Shown: positions 1 to 11,572, numbered from the stretch's first letter. The stretch is DNA of 64,000 bases from Euclidia mi (GCA_944739405.2 OX123200.2:4728761-4792760); one strand, 5' to 3'. The notes: generated from the sequence alone by a model not told the origin. Numbers and translations: made by a program.

Positions 1-131
1 CTCCATAATGTTCTCGGAAGACATGTGAATTCTGCCAACCCGCACTTGGCCAGCGTGGTGGACTTACCCTTCTCATAGTGTGAAGAGGCCCGTGCCCAGC
101 AGTGGGACAGTATGAAGGGCTGCTGATGATA
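1..131 (+). repeat. Lepidopteran interspersed repeat, 3' part
   Basis: The window opens inside a dispersed repeat with the signature CCGCACTTGGCCAGCGTGG, then CGTGCCCAGCAGTGGGACAG, and a GCTGCTGATGATAATGG end. The same consensus recurs at 23833-23952 and 51455-51583. From established knowledge this is a common SINE/LINE-tail repeat of Lepidoptera. The 5' part lies outside the window. It is non-coding. Confidence 0.75.
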
Positions 132-1366
132 ATGGCATATCGCTTAAATATGTACAATGTGTGTATCGAATAAAAATTATTTTATTCAAGTAATTTAAAG
201 ATTGTTTTATGTATACAATCTTGAAAATGAATCTTATAATACTTGCGAACAGAAACAATTTTGTTTTTATAGGCAAAAGATTAACAAACTATCTAATACT
301 CACCCTAGATACTCTTTATATGACTTATCTGATTTTTAATTTTCTTATTTTCGATTCGATCTGTAGTTATGTATAGAACCCATACACCGGTGAAAGGTGA
401 GCCATGATGTTATGAATCAACAGAGATGCATTCGGCCGATGTTTCTTATCTATTCATTCGGAAAAGAAAACCACGAAGTAGGCCATCTATCGCGGTATCC
501 TTTCCGAATCAATCAAGCGTGAAGTAGAAACCGAATGGTTCAGTCGGTAGTTGCAAACTCACAGTGCCATCCTATCGGGTTTTCAGATCATTACACCAGT
601 GACTGTTTGGTAAAACGTTTTGAAAATGAGAGAGATCTAAGTATATGTGACTTGCTCCAACGAGATGTACAGTTTTCGATAGAATACAAGTAACGAATAA
701 GAAATCAGTAGGTATATGTATTTGCCTCAACTACAGCCACGACATCTTCTGACCACGACTGGTATAGCCTATGAGGAAACTTCGAGGCAAGTGTAAGGCA
801 TTTCATCTTTATTTTCTAACAATGAAGCGATTTAAGCCCGTAGCATACATATTAGTAATGTGTACAAATAAACAAATTGACTGTTCTAAAGTAAAGGTTT
901 ATATGGTCGCCTCGCCAATTATCGCTGCACCGTTTATTGTGAGATCGAGCGCCAATATTGGTACACAAAAGAGGATCAAGTCGGGGAAGGACTGACTAAT
1001 TTTGACCTGTCACAGGATTTTAACCTAGTGAGCGAGCTGTGTCAAAAAAAGTCGGATTTAATGTACTTTGCCTTGCAGACTTAATTATATACTCAAGTGT
1101 ATTTCATAATTAGCGGTTTTGTGGTTTTACTAGTATTAAATACAATATGAAACATAATTTGCTAGCAGGTTATTTAATATGTTTCTACGTGAGAAAACCA
1201 AACAATTATAATAATACAAAACCTGGAAACAGACGTTGCTATGCTATTTATCTTAGAGACAAACATGTAATTTAGGAATTTTAACTTTCGTGGTCATTTA
1301 AACTTGAATCGGTTACTCCAAACAAAGATGCGTGGTATATATCCCGAAAGACAATTTAAATAAAAT
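132..1366. other. No recognisable feature
   Basis: AT-rich sequence with only short chance open frames. No repeat family, RNA gene or coding exon could be recognised. Confidence 0.5.
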
Positions 1367-1600
1367 AAACCGGTCAAGTGCGAGTCGGACTCGCGCACCG
1401 AGGGTTCCGTACAACCCTGTAAGTATATATAATTATTTAAAAAATATGTGATGTAACTAAAAATTTAGGGTTTTCAAAATTTTTCCTATGTGCTTTATGC
1501 CAGATTTCAAGATTCTAGATCGTCTTGAAATACCCTTTAGTTTTGTCTTGAGCATTTGATATGAATTTCAATTTTATACCTCTACGGGTTCATGAAGAAG

Positions 1601-1839
1601 TCATCGTCATCAGCCTTTAACAGTCCACTGCTGGACTACGCATCTCCTTTGAAAGGAGGAATCGGCCTACTATACCACGCTGGCCAAACGGGTTGGTAAA
1701 GGGTTTGTATGAAGTTTTTCTTCTCTTACAGTGCTGTTCTCTGCATAATATGCTCCTTCTGTCGGCTCTTACGACACCCATCGGATGATATGGGGTGGTG
1801 ACATTCCGTATTCTTAATCCATCACCACGCGGATGTATG
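1601..1839 (-). mobile_element. SINE A, copy 1
   Basis: Flanked by a direct TSD ATGAAGAAG (1592-1600 and 1840-1848). Read on the minus strand it matches the copies at 2398-2636 and 21224-21455 nearly base for base, starting GTGGTGA.GGATTAAGAATACG and ending in GCTGATGACGATGA. It lies within the first tandem unit of the host element. Confidence 0.85.
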
Positions 1840-2075
1840 ATGAAGAAGCAGCATCTTTAAAATTATTAAAAATATTTAATAAATTATATGATGTAACTAA
1901 AATTTTATGGGTTTCGCAATTTTTCCTTTATCTATGCTATAAGAGTTTCCTTCGTGCCAAATTTCAAGATTCTGAGTACCCTGTAAGTTTTGATTCCCTT
2001 GCAAGTAGTTGCGAGTTTGAAAATGTGTTTAAATTGCCGTTTCGCTTAACGGTGTAATAGACCTGAGTATTTGAT

Positions 2076-2346
2076 CATCATCCTCTTAGCGTTACCCCAG
2101 TTTCAATCTGGGGTCCGCTTACTAGTCTAACCGGATTTGACTGAATATTAGCTTTTCCACAGAGCGACTGCCTATCTGACCTCCGCAATCCGAAGGGATA
2201 GCGATATTCCATGGTTTAGACTAGTATCAGTTGATTAAGAAGGTACTGACACCCTGTAACGACTGTCAAAGATCTTCATGACAACCGAGACCGAAGGCTT
2301 AACGTGCCCTCCTAGGCACGGTACAAGCGATAATTAATAATTCAAC
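2076..2346 (-). mobile_element. SINE B, headless copy
   Basis: Flanked by a perfect 17-bp TSD, AGACCTGAGTATTTGAT, at 2059-2075 and 2347-2363. On the minus strand it runs from TTGAATTATTAATTATCGC to CTGGGGTAACGCTAAGAGG. It lacks the tRNA-like head present in the full copy at 53225-53613. Confidence 0.88.
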
Positions 2347-2397
2347 AGACCTGAGTATTTGATATGAATTTCAATTTAATAACTCTACACGTTCATG

Positions 2398-2636
2398 TGG
2401 TGACGGATTAAGAATACGGAATGTCACCACCCCATATCATCCCATGGGTGTCGTAAGAGCCGACAGAGGGAGTATATTATGCAGAGAACAGCACTGTAAG
2501 AGAAGGAAAACTTGATACAAACCCTATACCAACCCGTTTGGCCAGCGTGGTATAGTAGGCCAATTCCTCCTTTCACAGGAGAGGCCTAGTCCAGCAGTGG
2601 ACTGTTAAAGGCTGATGATGATGATGATGATGACAA
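2398..2636 (+). mobile_element. SINE A, copy 2
   Basis: Flanked by GTTCATG at 2391-2397 and 2637-2643. It ends in a (GAT)n tail typical of this family, after CCAGCAGTGGACTGTTAAAG. Very similar to the copies at 1601-1839 and 21224-21455. Confidence 0.87.
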
Positions 2637-4157
2637 GTTCATGAGGCAAGAGGTACAAACTTTAAAATTTTAAGAATGCTTTTATTATATGATGTCACAA
2701 AAAATTTACATTTATGGATTTGTTTTCTTTATCTGTGCTATAAGTAGCGGTCTTGTACCAAATTGCAAGATTCTAAGTTCATGGGAAGTACCCTGTAGTT
2801 TTTGATTCCCTTGTGAGTTTCGAAAATTTGCGAGAATTTGCGGCACAAACAGCTATATCTTTTGATTGTGTTGGCTTAGAAGTTTGATTCTGTTACAGCT
2901 TAAAGAAATTATAGATTTGATATGAATTTCAATTTAATACCTCTATGCATTCATAAGGAAAGGGCTAGTAACTTTAAATTTCTTTTTTTTATCACAATAA
3001 TATGATGTAACAAAAAATTTATGGTTTTCGCAATTTTTCCTTTATCTGTGCTATAAGACGTTGGTTCGTACAAAATTTCAAGAATCTAAGTTTACGGGAA
3101 GTACCCTGTAGGTTTTGATTCCCTTGCCAGTAGTTGCGAGTTTGAAAATATAGTTAAATTGCTGTTTCTTTTGATTGCGTTGAGATAAAAGTTTGATTTT
3201 GTTAGAGTTTAAAGGTATAATAGACCCGAGTATTTGATATGAATTTCAATTTAATAGCTTTACGCGTTCATGAGGAAAGGGGTAGTAACTTTAAAATTAA
3301 TACAAATATATTTTTATATGATGTAACGAAAAATTTACGATTTTCGCAATTTTCCCTTTATTTGTGCTATAAGACATTGCTTCGTACCAAATTTCAAAAT
3401 TCTGCGTTCACGGGAAGTACCCTGTAGGTTTTGATTCCCTTGCGAGTAGTTGCGAGAAAATATGCGGCTTAAATTGCTGTTTCTTTTTATTACATTGACA
3501 TAGAAGTTTGATTTTGTGACAGCTTTAAGGTATTTTAGACTTGAGTATTTGGTATGAATTTCAATTTAATATCTTTACGCGTTCATGAGAAAATGGTAAT
3601 AACTTTAAAATTATTCAAAATATTTTTATGATATGATGTAACTAAAAATTTTCGGTTTTCGCAATTTTTCCTTTATGCATGCTATAAGACATTGCTTCGT
3701 ACCAAATCTCAACATTCTTTGTTCACGGGAAGTACCCTGTAGGTTTTGAGTTTCGAATATTTGCGGAAATTTGCAGCATAAACGGCTGTATCTTTTGATT
3801 GCGTTGGCTTAGAAAATTAATTTTTTCACAGCTTCAAGGAACCGCAGATTTGACTATTTGATATAAATTTCAGTTCGATACCTCCACGCGTTTCTGAGAA
3901 AAAGGGTCTTGACAGACGGACGGACAACAAAGTGATCCTATAAGGGTTCCGTTTTTTCATTTCGAGGTACGGAACCCTAAAAACATGTAATTATATTAAT
4001 TCAGAGTACTGGGATAGCGCATTGCACAGGAGGATAGCGTCTGCAGACGTTAATCAAACCATTAAGCTGAGTGCCTCACTCACACAGCGCCTAAGGAAAA
4101 GTTGTACGGAACTGAATTACTTATAATATTGCAGCAGTTATAGATTCGATTTTGTAA

Positions 4158-4799
4158 GCGTAGAATTACTAAGCAGATTTGGTCAAATAATGGTCAAATA
4201 AATCCGTTTCCTGTCAAAATCAGCTATATTGGGGCCAATTCTCCTATTTTTATTTGACATTGATATTATATTTTGAATTGATTCAGAAGCGGTATTCTGA
4301 TAACCTAATGACATTATCGTATAATTTGAAATAAACAGTTCGTCGTTGACACATATTTTGACACTTGTTTCAATTTACGATCTCGTTACAACTTCGTTCA
4401 ATTATCAGATAATTTAGAAGATACGCTTTTTGTGACGTAAGTATGACACTGACATGATATCGAGACTATATTTATTTAGCAGAATTGGGCCCCTGGTTGT
4501 GAATCGAAATCTCAGTTAACATAATTCCTTCTGCGGTCTAGACTATTTTTTATTTTATTGTTGCTTATTTAGTCCTGTCTGGATTTACAGCTGCGTCTGT
4601 AAGGATATAGTCTGCTTTCTTAGATATATAAGTATTTGCATTTCAGCAAGCTCATGTGTAAAAAATGCATATGCACTGAGCTAGGCCATGAGCAACAGGG
4701 CAAATGCTTTTTTCAAACCATATTTTATGAAAATCTGTTCCGTTATGACCGTAAATGGGTAACAGACAACAAACAGAAAATACCTCTGCATTACCAAGT
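4158..4799 (+). repeat. Inverted duplication, arm A (contains a MITE)
   Basis: This segment reappears in reverse complement at 6622-7006, from GCGTAGAATTACT on one side to CTCTGCATTACCAAGTT on the other, with few differences. Arm A is longer by the MITE at about 4231-4493, which arm B lacks. Confidence 0.8.
4231..4493 (+). mobile_element. MITE, copy 1
   Basis: A ~260-bp non-coding element with imperfect terminal inverted repeats, GGGGCCAATTCTCC and AGAATTGGGCCCC. Two related copies lie at 5311-5573 and 5574-5846. The paralogous arm at 6622-7006 has no element here: its sequence passes from CAGCTA straight to CCTGGTTGTGC. This supports mobility. The exact TSD is not clear. Confidence 0.72.
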
Positions 4800-5310
4800 T
4801 ATTATTAATTGCATGCCTTTGGTAATGTTTAAACGTAAATCTCTGTGATTTGTGATTCTGGTGCAATATCATCTCATTGTTCACTCGTATATACTTAAAC
4901 ACGTAATCTCATATTTTCCAACTGAGCTTAGCTCTATTGGAAGATTTTCACTTACTTTTAAAGAGGTGCCATAATTTTTTTTACATGCCATAAACTCTCA
5001 AGATGATACTCTCTCCAGTCTTTGAGCTGGAAAATCATTTCGTTCACTTTATAACTTTATTTGAATTCATGATGATAGTGCGCTTCAATATGCTTGAAGC
5101 AGAAGTGTAATAGGCCAATATGTCGTTAAATATGTTTATCCTAGGATAACTTATACTCGATCATTAGCTCCCATACTAAGCAGAACTTGTACTACAGCAA
5201 CCAGAAAACTTTATCTATTTCTAAATAAATCCAGATACGGCCTTAAACATGGTGCTCATCACAAAGATTTTTCCTGGGTGTGAACCGAACCCTCCGGCTT
5301 AGCAACCAGA

Positions 5311-5573
5311 AGCCCAATTCTCCTAAATAAATTTGTTCAAAATACAGTTTCGATATAATGTCAGTGTCAACTTACGACACAAAAATCGTATTCTAATGTA
5401 ATTATCTGATATTTGAATGAAGTCGTAACGAGATTATAAATTGAAACAAGTGTCAAAATATGTGTCTACGACGAACTGCTTATTTCAAATTATACGACAA
5501 TGACATTTGGTTGGCAGAATACCGCTGCTGAGTCAATTCAAAATATAATTTCAATGTCGTATAGGCCAATTTT
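5311..5573 (-). mobile_element. MITE, copy 2
   Basis: Reverse-complement relative of the element at 4231-4493. It begins GCCCAATTCTCC and shares internal blocks such as ATTGAAACAAGTGTCAAAAT. Its far end abuts copy 3 head to head. Confidence 0.65.
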
Positions 5574-5846
5574 CGTATTTTATATGACACTGAAACTATA
5601 TTATGAATGAAATGAAGTTAGATTTTGAATTTGATTCAGAACCAGTATTCTGCTAATTTAATATCATTATCGTCTAATTTGACTTAGTTCGACGTTGACA
5701 CATTGTTAAATTTACGATCTAGTCACGATATTATTCCAATAACACATCACCTATTTAAATTTAGAAGAATACTATTTGTGACATAATTAGGACACTGACA
5801 TTATCGTAACTGCATTTTGAACAAACATATTTTGGAGAATTGGGCC
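5574..5846 (+). mobile_element. MITE, copy 3
   Basis: Starts GGCCAATTTTCGTATTTTAT and ends TTTGGAGAATTGGGCC. It shares the order of motifs with copy 1 (GATTCAGAA.C.GTATTCTG, then CGTTGACACAT) but is more diverged. Confidence 0.65.
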
Positions 5847-5849
5847 TCA

Positions 5850-6487
5850 GGATAACTATAACCACTAGTCTAATATACCAGTTAATAACGGTTCTTGTCT
5901 AAAAGTCACGACAAAATTGCCTGTAAATCTTCGGCAATCCGATAAGAACAAAGCACGCACACATATGAGACAATCTTAGAATGTTGTCCACAAATACGGT
6001 TTACAACGGGTTTATCCACGTGTGTCATTATATGAACGGATAAACTTTAGTATTCATAATGCGTTTATAACAGAATTTTAAATGAATATCCAAAAGCTTT
6101 TCCATGATTGAATTAATTTATTCCAGGCTCTTACGTGCTACGACAATCTACGTCCTACGTAGACATGTGCTACGATAAATCTACGCGTGTTCTATGATGT
6201 TATACATATTTGGTACAAAATGAACAAGTGTATTATAGTGGACTAGAATTATTTTATTATATTTAGTAAGTATATTTTATTTGAGAATAGTGTGCTTAGT
6301 ATCTCTTTTGCCGTATCGTGTTGGCAACTGTTACAAATATATTTTTAAAGGACACATATTTATAATAGTTTGTTCAGAAATGTTTCATGGATAATTTCTG
6401 TGTCGCATTAAATTAAACAATTCGGGGAAAATTGGGTCCGCGAAATTACACCCCTGATTATTTAGGACTACTGCTCTGCACCCGGAC
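5850..6487. other. No recognisable feature
   Basis: AT-rich non-coding stretch between the MITE pair and the repeat cluster that starts at 6488. Nothing identifiable. Confidence 0.4.
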
Positions 6488-6608
6488 GGTTATAGCCTTC
6501 CTCGACAAATGAGATATTCAACACAAAAATAGGAATTAACTAATCGGACCAGTAGTTCAAACAAACTCTTCAGCTTTATTATCTTAATATATGTAGATAA
6601 GGTTAGTT
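6488..6608 (+). repeat. Direct repeat, copy 1 (CCAGTAGTTC family)
   Basis: Contains GGTTATAGCCTTCCTCGACA, CGGACCAGTAGTTC and AACTCTTCAGCTTTATTAT, a block I know as a frequent end of lepidopteran dispersed repeats. A near-identical copy follows at 7009-7128, and the two bracket inverted arm B. Confidence 0.7.
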
Positions 6609-6621
6609 TGAACTACTACTA

Positions 6622-7006
6622 CTTGGTAATGCAGAGGTATTTTCTGATTGTTTGTCTGTTACCCATTTACGGTCATAACGGAACAGATTTTCATGAAATA
6701 TGGTTTGAAAAAAAAATTTGCCCTGTTGCTCATGGCCTAGCTCAGTGCATTTTTTACACATGAGCTTGCTGAAATGCAAATACTTATATATCTAAGAAAG
6801 TAGACTATATTCTTACAGACGCAGCTGTAAATCCAGACAGGACTAAATAAGCAACAATAAAATAAAAAATAGTCTAGACCGCAGAAGGAATTATGTTAAC
6901 TGAGATTTCGATGCACAACCAGGTAGCTGATTTTGACAGGGAATGGATTTATTTGACCATTGTTTGACCATCAAGTGCAACACAAATCTGCTGAGTAATT
7001 CTACGC
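6622..7006 (-). repeat. Inverted duplication, arm B (MITE-free)
   Basis: Reverse complement of 4158-4799 without the MITE. It is sandwiched between the direct repeats at 6488-6608 and 7009-7128, which suggests one composite mobile unit. Confidence 0.8.
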
Positions 7007-7008
7007 TT

Positions 7009-7128
7009 CGTTATAGCCTTCCTCAACAAATGGGATATTCAACACAAAAATAGGAATTAACTAATCGGACCAGTAGTTCAAACAAACTCTTCAGCTTTAT
7101 TATCCTAATATATGTAGATAAGGTTAGT
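7009..7128 (+). repeat. Direct repeat, copy 2 (CCAGTAGTTC family)
   Basis: About 120 bases, nearly identical to 6488-6608, including the final ATATGTAGATAAGGTTAGTT. Confidence 0.7.
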
Positions 7129-7560
7129 TGTACCTGTCTTAACTTAATTTACACTACGTGTCCTTCATTTCATTTACCTCTTTTCCACTAGCCTCCCGGT
7201 AAGTATATCGTATTTCAATTTACAAAGAGGTCGAAAGCACATGCGTGTTTCTGACCTCTTTTGCCCATGGATGGCTAGTTTATGGCCATGATCATTGCAT
7301 AAGTAATGAGGGGACTCACCTCTGGCAGAACCATAGACAAACGAGTTTACGAGCGGAAGTTACCGTGCCATAGAAGTTTTAGTTTCTACAAACCGTTTAT
7401 GCGGTGTTTTTGGTTTTCGAAAAGGGAAGTGGATGGTGGATATATTTTATGATATTGAATGATAAAATAATATTTTATGATATTGAATTCGAACAGAAAG
7501 GTTGATATTTAGGTAAATATATTTGGAGTCACGCCCGCGTTGGGTAAAACATGGACTAGA

Positions 7561-7632
7561 ATGCATGGTGTAGTGGTTTAAGCCGTCGCCTTGTTGTTAA
7601 GAAGCGCCTCGAGTGTGATCCATTATTAAGGC
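7561..7632 (+). repeat. Remnant of a tRNA-like SINE head
   Basis: GCATGGTGTAGTGGTTTAAG resembles the head of SINE D at 14300-14381 (TTGGCGTAGTGGTTTAAGCGG), including the A-box-like part. The B box is degraded and no body follows. Confidence 0.45.
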
Positions 7633-8380
7633 GCTGTTATACCTCAGAAGCCGTGAAACACCAAATTTTTCGTCGCGCATCTGGCCATAACGGTACATAT
7701 TACAAACTAGCAAAAATTAGAGCTTAAAGTCAAAAGTCTGAACAAAAGACTTTTGAAATAATTTTTCATGTACGTAAAATAGAATCACGGTAAAAAAATC
7801 ACAAAATCGAGGCAAAAAATAATCTTTCGTCTCACTGTTTGCAATATTTTGATCGTAAGCTGTCATATTTTTTTTGATAATATTGTAGGAAATCTAATAA
7901 ACTAAAGAATTACCCTATTTATTTTCATATTATAAGTGTATATTTTGTAAAATTAAATAAAATCTGCCAAACGTCTATGATTTTGACGCTCGGTAGATCC
8001 CATCAATATAAAACGCTTCAGCAATTTAAACCTTATTAGCATAAGCGGTGTACTGAGTGTCAGTTGCTAGTTTACGCCCCGCCCAGACCTCATCATTCGG
8101 CTATGAGCCCTGTGAGAGATAGGTCATATCGCTTGCGTCTCTGCTGCACGAAATTTTACGTAAACCTGTTTGTTATTATAATACGCCGATTTGAGTTCGT
8201 AATTTCATGTTTTATGTTATAGACTGAATACTTTGAATCAAATAGGCTTTTCATGTAACTATGGGCACATAATTATAATTAGGACCTAAGTTTATACTCT
8301 TGTTGCGTTTAATGTGTTATTGTTTCTGCGCTTATAAATATATAATTAGAAGAATCAAATATGGACAATTAGAGAAATGA
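7633..8380. other. No recognisable feature
   Basis: AT-rich, non-coding as far as I can see. A stretch near 8060-8160 is more GC-balanced but shows no motif I can name. Confidence 0.4.
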
Positions 8381-8402
8381 AGTTCTACGAAGGATTTGTA
8401 CA

Positions 8403-8498
8403 AGAAAGCGTCGTAATAAAATAGAAATTCATCCATGGCCAAGTGATAATAGAAAGCGTCGTAATAAAATAGAAATTCATCCATGGCCAAGTGATTAT
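8403..8498 (+). repeat. 48-bp perfect-period tandem duplication, in frame
   Basis: Two adjacent 48-base units (8403-8450, 8451-8498), identical except near the last bases. 48 is 16 codons, and one frame stays open through both, giving the peptide RKRRNKIEIHPWPSD twice within an open stretch of about 60 codons. There is no ATG in that frame after the upstream TAG. It may be a piece of an exon or decayed transposon protein. I do not recognise a domain. Confidence 0.7.
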
Positions 8499-9129
8499 GA
8501 AATATGTAACATTTTTACACAAATTATTTTCATAAGAGTCTTTTATGACTAACTATGTTACTTATATATTAACGAATATGCATAATATAATTATATAAAT
8601 TATTCTCACAATACATAGCTGCCACAGTTTTCAATTTTTGAAAGAGTAATAACATAAAATCGAATCATTTTATGCACCTATATTTCAAATTCATTAGCTT
8701 GTCAGAGCGCCTGGAGCGCTAAGATGCCGCCACAGCGAACAATAATGATGACAGCGCTAATATGGCGCTCCGCAATCCGCACACAAGCGGTTACGAATGT
8801 TGTATTATTGTGTTTTGAACATAAACCTTTTTAGGTACATCGGGTAAAACTTTGATTATTCATAAACTATTAGGTATGTCTCAGTACATCTAATATCTTT
8901 TTAATTTCTAAAATCAATCCTTTATAAGTAAGAAGGTGACTTCTCTGTTTGCTAAAACACAAGATATAGTATTTTATTAATAATAAAGTACGTAACTAAT
9001 TATCATTATTGTAATTACAGTGAAGTTAAAGATAACAGTTCTGCAACGTCTTACACACATTTGACTTCAGTCATTCCTAACACGATCTGTTCAAGAGCTA
9101 GCCAAGAAATAACAATTTTTTAACAAATT

Positions 9130-9880
9130 TGACTCAAATTCCGTAGTGATAAGCAAAAATTACAAGAGGGATAGCAGTGACTGGTTCGAATTGCGTAAGA
9201 ATATGTTGACAGATTGAAATTTTTGTATAGTGGTAAAAAGAAGAGATAACAGCAGTAAAGCCAACATAGTCAAAAATATTTTGTACAAATAAAATATTTG
9301 CAATGTTAAATCAGTTGCGCATGGAATCTAAAATTAACAACTGGCTTTGCAACAACTGGCGAAGCAAGAAAATGTAACAATCGAGCCTTGTGGATTATTC
9401 GATTATTGGTGCCACGCCAGATGGGATTAATAGGTCCAAACACGATTGTGGAAATTTAATGTTCTAAAGTTGCCTATAAGAATGGCCTGGAGAATAGTAT
9501 AAGAGCAAATAAAATACAAATATGGAAACATGATAAAAAAGTGAACTGACTAGTCTAAACAAATATTGTAATTGTTATTACCAAATTCAGGGGCAACGCC
9601 ACGTTACACGCAAACAAAAGTGTTTATTTGCTGTGTGGAGTGGCGAAAGTATACCACTAAAAATAGAAATTATAGAAAGAGATGATGTTTTCTTGGAAAA
9701 GCTTGTGGCGTTTTATATGAATTGGCAGTTGCCTGAAATTGCAAGATCACGGAGAGGAAAATGTTTCATCAGTGCTTGAAATTTCTACAATACCAAGCCG
9801 TAAAAGGAAAGTAAATGAAACTGTGCCTCGTGAACAACAGCAAATAATAAGTCTTATCACCTCACACACTGCCTTTAACA
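9130..9880 (+). pseudogene. Decayed YqaJ-type (lambda-exonuclease-like) nuclease gene
   Basis: No long open frame exists here, but joining frames by eye gives the ordered landmarks of YqaJ-family nucleases, which are PD-(D/E)XK exonucleases related to phage lambda exonuclease. They are DSSDWFELRKN (from about 9165), ANIVKNILYK, IEPCGLF, GATPDG (around 9408-9425), then IVEI followed by a stop (9445-9459), then YYQIQGQ (around 9584) and MNWQLPEIA (around 9715-9742). The catalytic D of ATPDG and E of VEI are present. The expected Lys of the ExK motif is the TAA stop at 9457-9459. A one-base shift lies between 9425 and 9448, and several other stops interrupt the frame. Such genes occur in multiple copies in insect genomes, possibly within mobile elements. 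This copy is dead. Confidence 0.72.
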
Positions 9881-10950
9881 TTCGATGAGAATAAAGAAAA
9901 CCTGCCGGGTTGTAGCAGACAGCTAACTTTTGATGAGCTGTAAACTCTGTATTTCGTTAATAAATTATAAATGAATATCAATAAATATCTTATAATATTT
10001 ATTTTCTTTGAAACAACACATATTTGAAGCGAAAGAAATTTTTTATATTTTTCCATACAAACATGTATGACGAGAGCTAACGAAAAAGCAGTAACTCAAA
10101 TTCTAATTCTATAATTTTCTAAGCGACATAGCAGTATCTCATGAATAAGGTATATCCACATATATTTTTGATATTTCATCTATTTTGAAAAATAATAATG
10201 GGTTGGGTTTCGAAACGAGTCACCAGAATTTGAGGGTATTGGTAGTGTAGGGGGCTAAAGGTAGTTCGTTTTAATCCCCTAAAAGTAATTTTGGCTGCCG
10301 GAGTTGCGTCTAAATATTTTTAAACAATTTCCAAAATTTCATAAATACTTCGGCAATTATGCAAAACGGAACATAGTTTTTATACTTTAGTACAGTTTTA
10401 CAAATGTTATTTTTAGGTTTTATGTGAAAAACGTGAAACGAAAGGCAAAACTACCATCTTGGAATTATCATATTGACAGCTAATGTCAAATTTGTGCGTC
10501 ATTGCTTTCGAGTGCCTTGGGTTAGGTGCGACTGTAATAAGTAAATAAATAGGTTATGTTAGGTTCTCTTTTGACCCTTATTCCGAAAATAGGAGCCCTT
10601 TGCAGGGCTCCGACAACCATAGTTTATTAAACTAGTGTGATGAATGTGGAAGTTGGCAGTGTCATACACACCGATGTTTGGAGATTTTTTTTTCAGAGGA
10701 AACCAAGTATTTCCGGCAAGTGAAAATGGTGAGGGGGGTTTCAAGACCTCCCCTGCTCCCTATCCAATCACTCACAACCCCTAAAAACGGCGACGTATTT
10801 CGAAACCTTTGCCATAATAATTATACCTATAATAACAATAAACATCCATAAATAAATAAAAGAAATCAACTTTTACTAAACTTCAATTATCTCGTTACTC
10901 GCTTTAGTTGAGATACGGCTTTTGCGCTTAGTGGAACAGTATTGTGTTTT
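9881..10950. other. No recognisable feature
   Basis: Mixed AT-rich sequence. GGTTTCGAAAC-like words occur at both ends of 10204-10805 in opposite orientation (GGGTTTCGAAACGAG and GTATTTCGAAACC), hinting at a decayed inverted-repeat element, but I could not define it. Confidence 0.35.
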
Positions 10951-10953
10951 TTA

Positions 10954-11300
10954 GGGTACCGTAGCCAAAAATTGTAAAAACGGAATCCTTATAGATTCGC
11001 AATGACTGTCTGTCTGTCCACCCGTATGTCACAGCCAATTTATTGCAAAACAGATTTGAAAACTGGCAGGAATGGAATTAGATGTAGGTATTCTATGAAC
11101 TGCTTCACTATTTTTATACAAAAACAAAACAAACATAATAATGGCCTCTCCATACATGGAACTGACTTAATTATTTTTATCATCTTGCGGCACGTAGGTA
11201 TTTACCTACTTTCGTCAACATTTAATACCTATAACGTCTAATGTAAACCAGTTTTGCTCATGGCTGCACTGAGAACAAAATTGCGCTATGCCTATATTGT
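10954..11300 (+). repeat. Fragment of a GGGTACCGTAGCC dispersed element
   Basis: TTAGGGTACCGTAGCC, then AAAACGGAATCCTTATAGATTCGC, then GTCTGTCTGTCCACCCGTATGTCACAGCC, is the head of a repeat widespread in Lepidoptera. A reverse-oriented relative is at 56455-56648. The far end is undefined. Confidence 0.6.
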
Positions 11301-11572
11301 ACAAACAGATTGATGTATGTAATATACATTTTAATATCAGTATCTCAATTCAATATGCTAAAACGTTTTGCGTGCGATTTTGAAATATTGGAATACGGAT
11401 GTCGCCAGAATACGGCCGCACGCGACGAGAATGAAGGGGGGCGCCCCGCAGTAGACGGAGCTAAGCTCCCTTCACCTCCCCTGCTTCACCCCCTCATTTA
11501 CCAAAACAGTCGCTTAGAACAGCGCCTTAAAAATGGAAAAATCCACTTAATAGATTGTTATCTAACTTGACT

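Larger units (their letters stand above)
1450..3860 (+). repeat. ~315-bp tandem array inside the GGTTCCGTAC element
   Basis: The block beginning GATGTAAC...AAATTT..GGTTTTCGCAATTTTTCC and continuing to GGGAAGTACCCTGTAGGTTTTGA recurs at 1450, 1890, 2691, 3004, 3320 and 3635. The last four starts are 313, 316 and 315 bases apart. The earlier spacings are stretched by SINE insertions. Units are diverged, so the expansion is not recent. Confidence 0.8.
1369..3982 (+). mobile_element. Non-autonomous element with GGTTCCGTAC ends and internal tandem array
   Basis: The left end reads ACCGGTCAAGTGCGAGTCGG and then AGGGTTCCGTAC (1401-1412). The right end carries the exact reverse complement GTACGGAACCCT (3967-3978), preceded by a second AGGGTTCCG, so the last ~35 bases can fold as a hairpin. 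These termini belong to a repeat common across Lepidoptera that is normally, as I remember it, only a few hundred bases long. Here it is 2.6 kb because the interior is multiplied and three SINEs have inserted. No coding capacity is visible. The class (Helitron-like or other DNA element) is uncertain. Confidence 0.7.
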
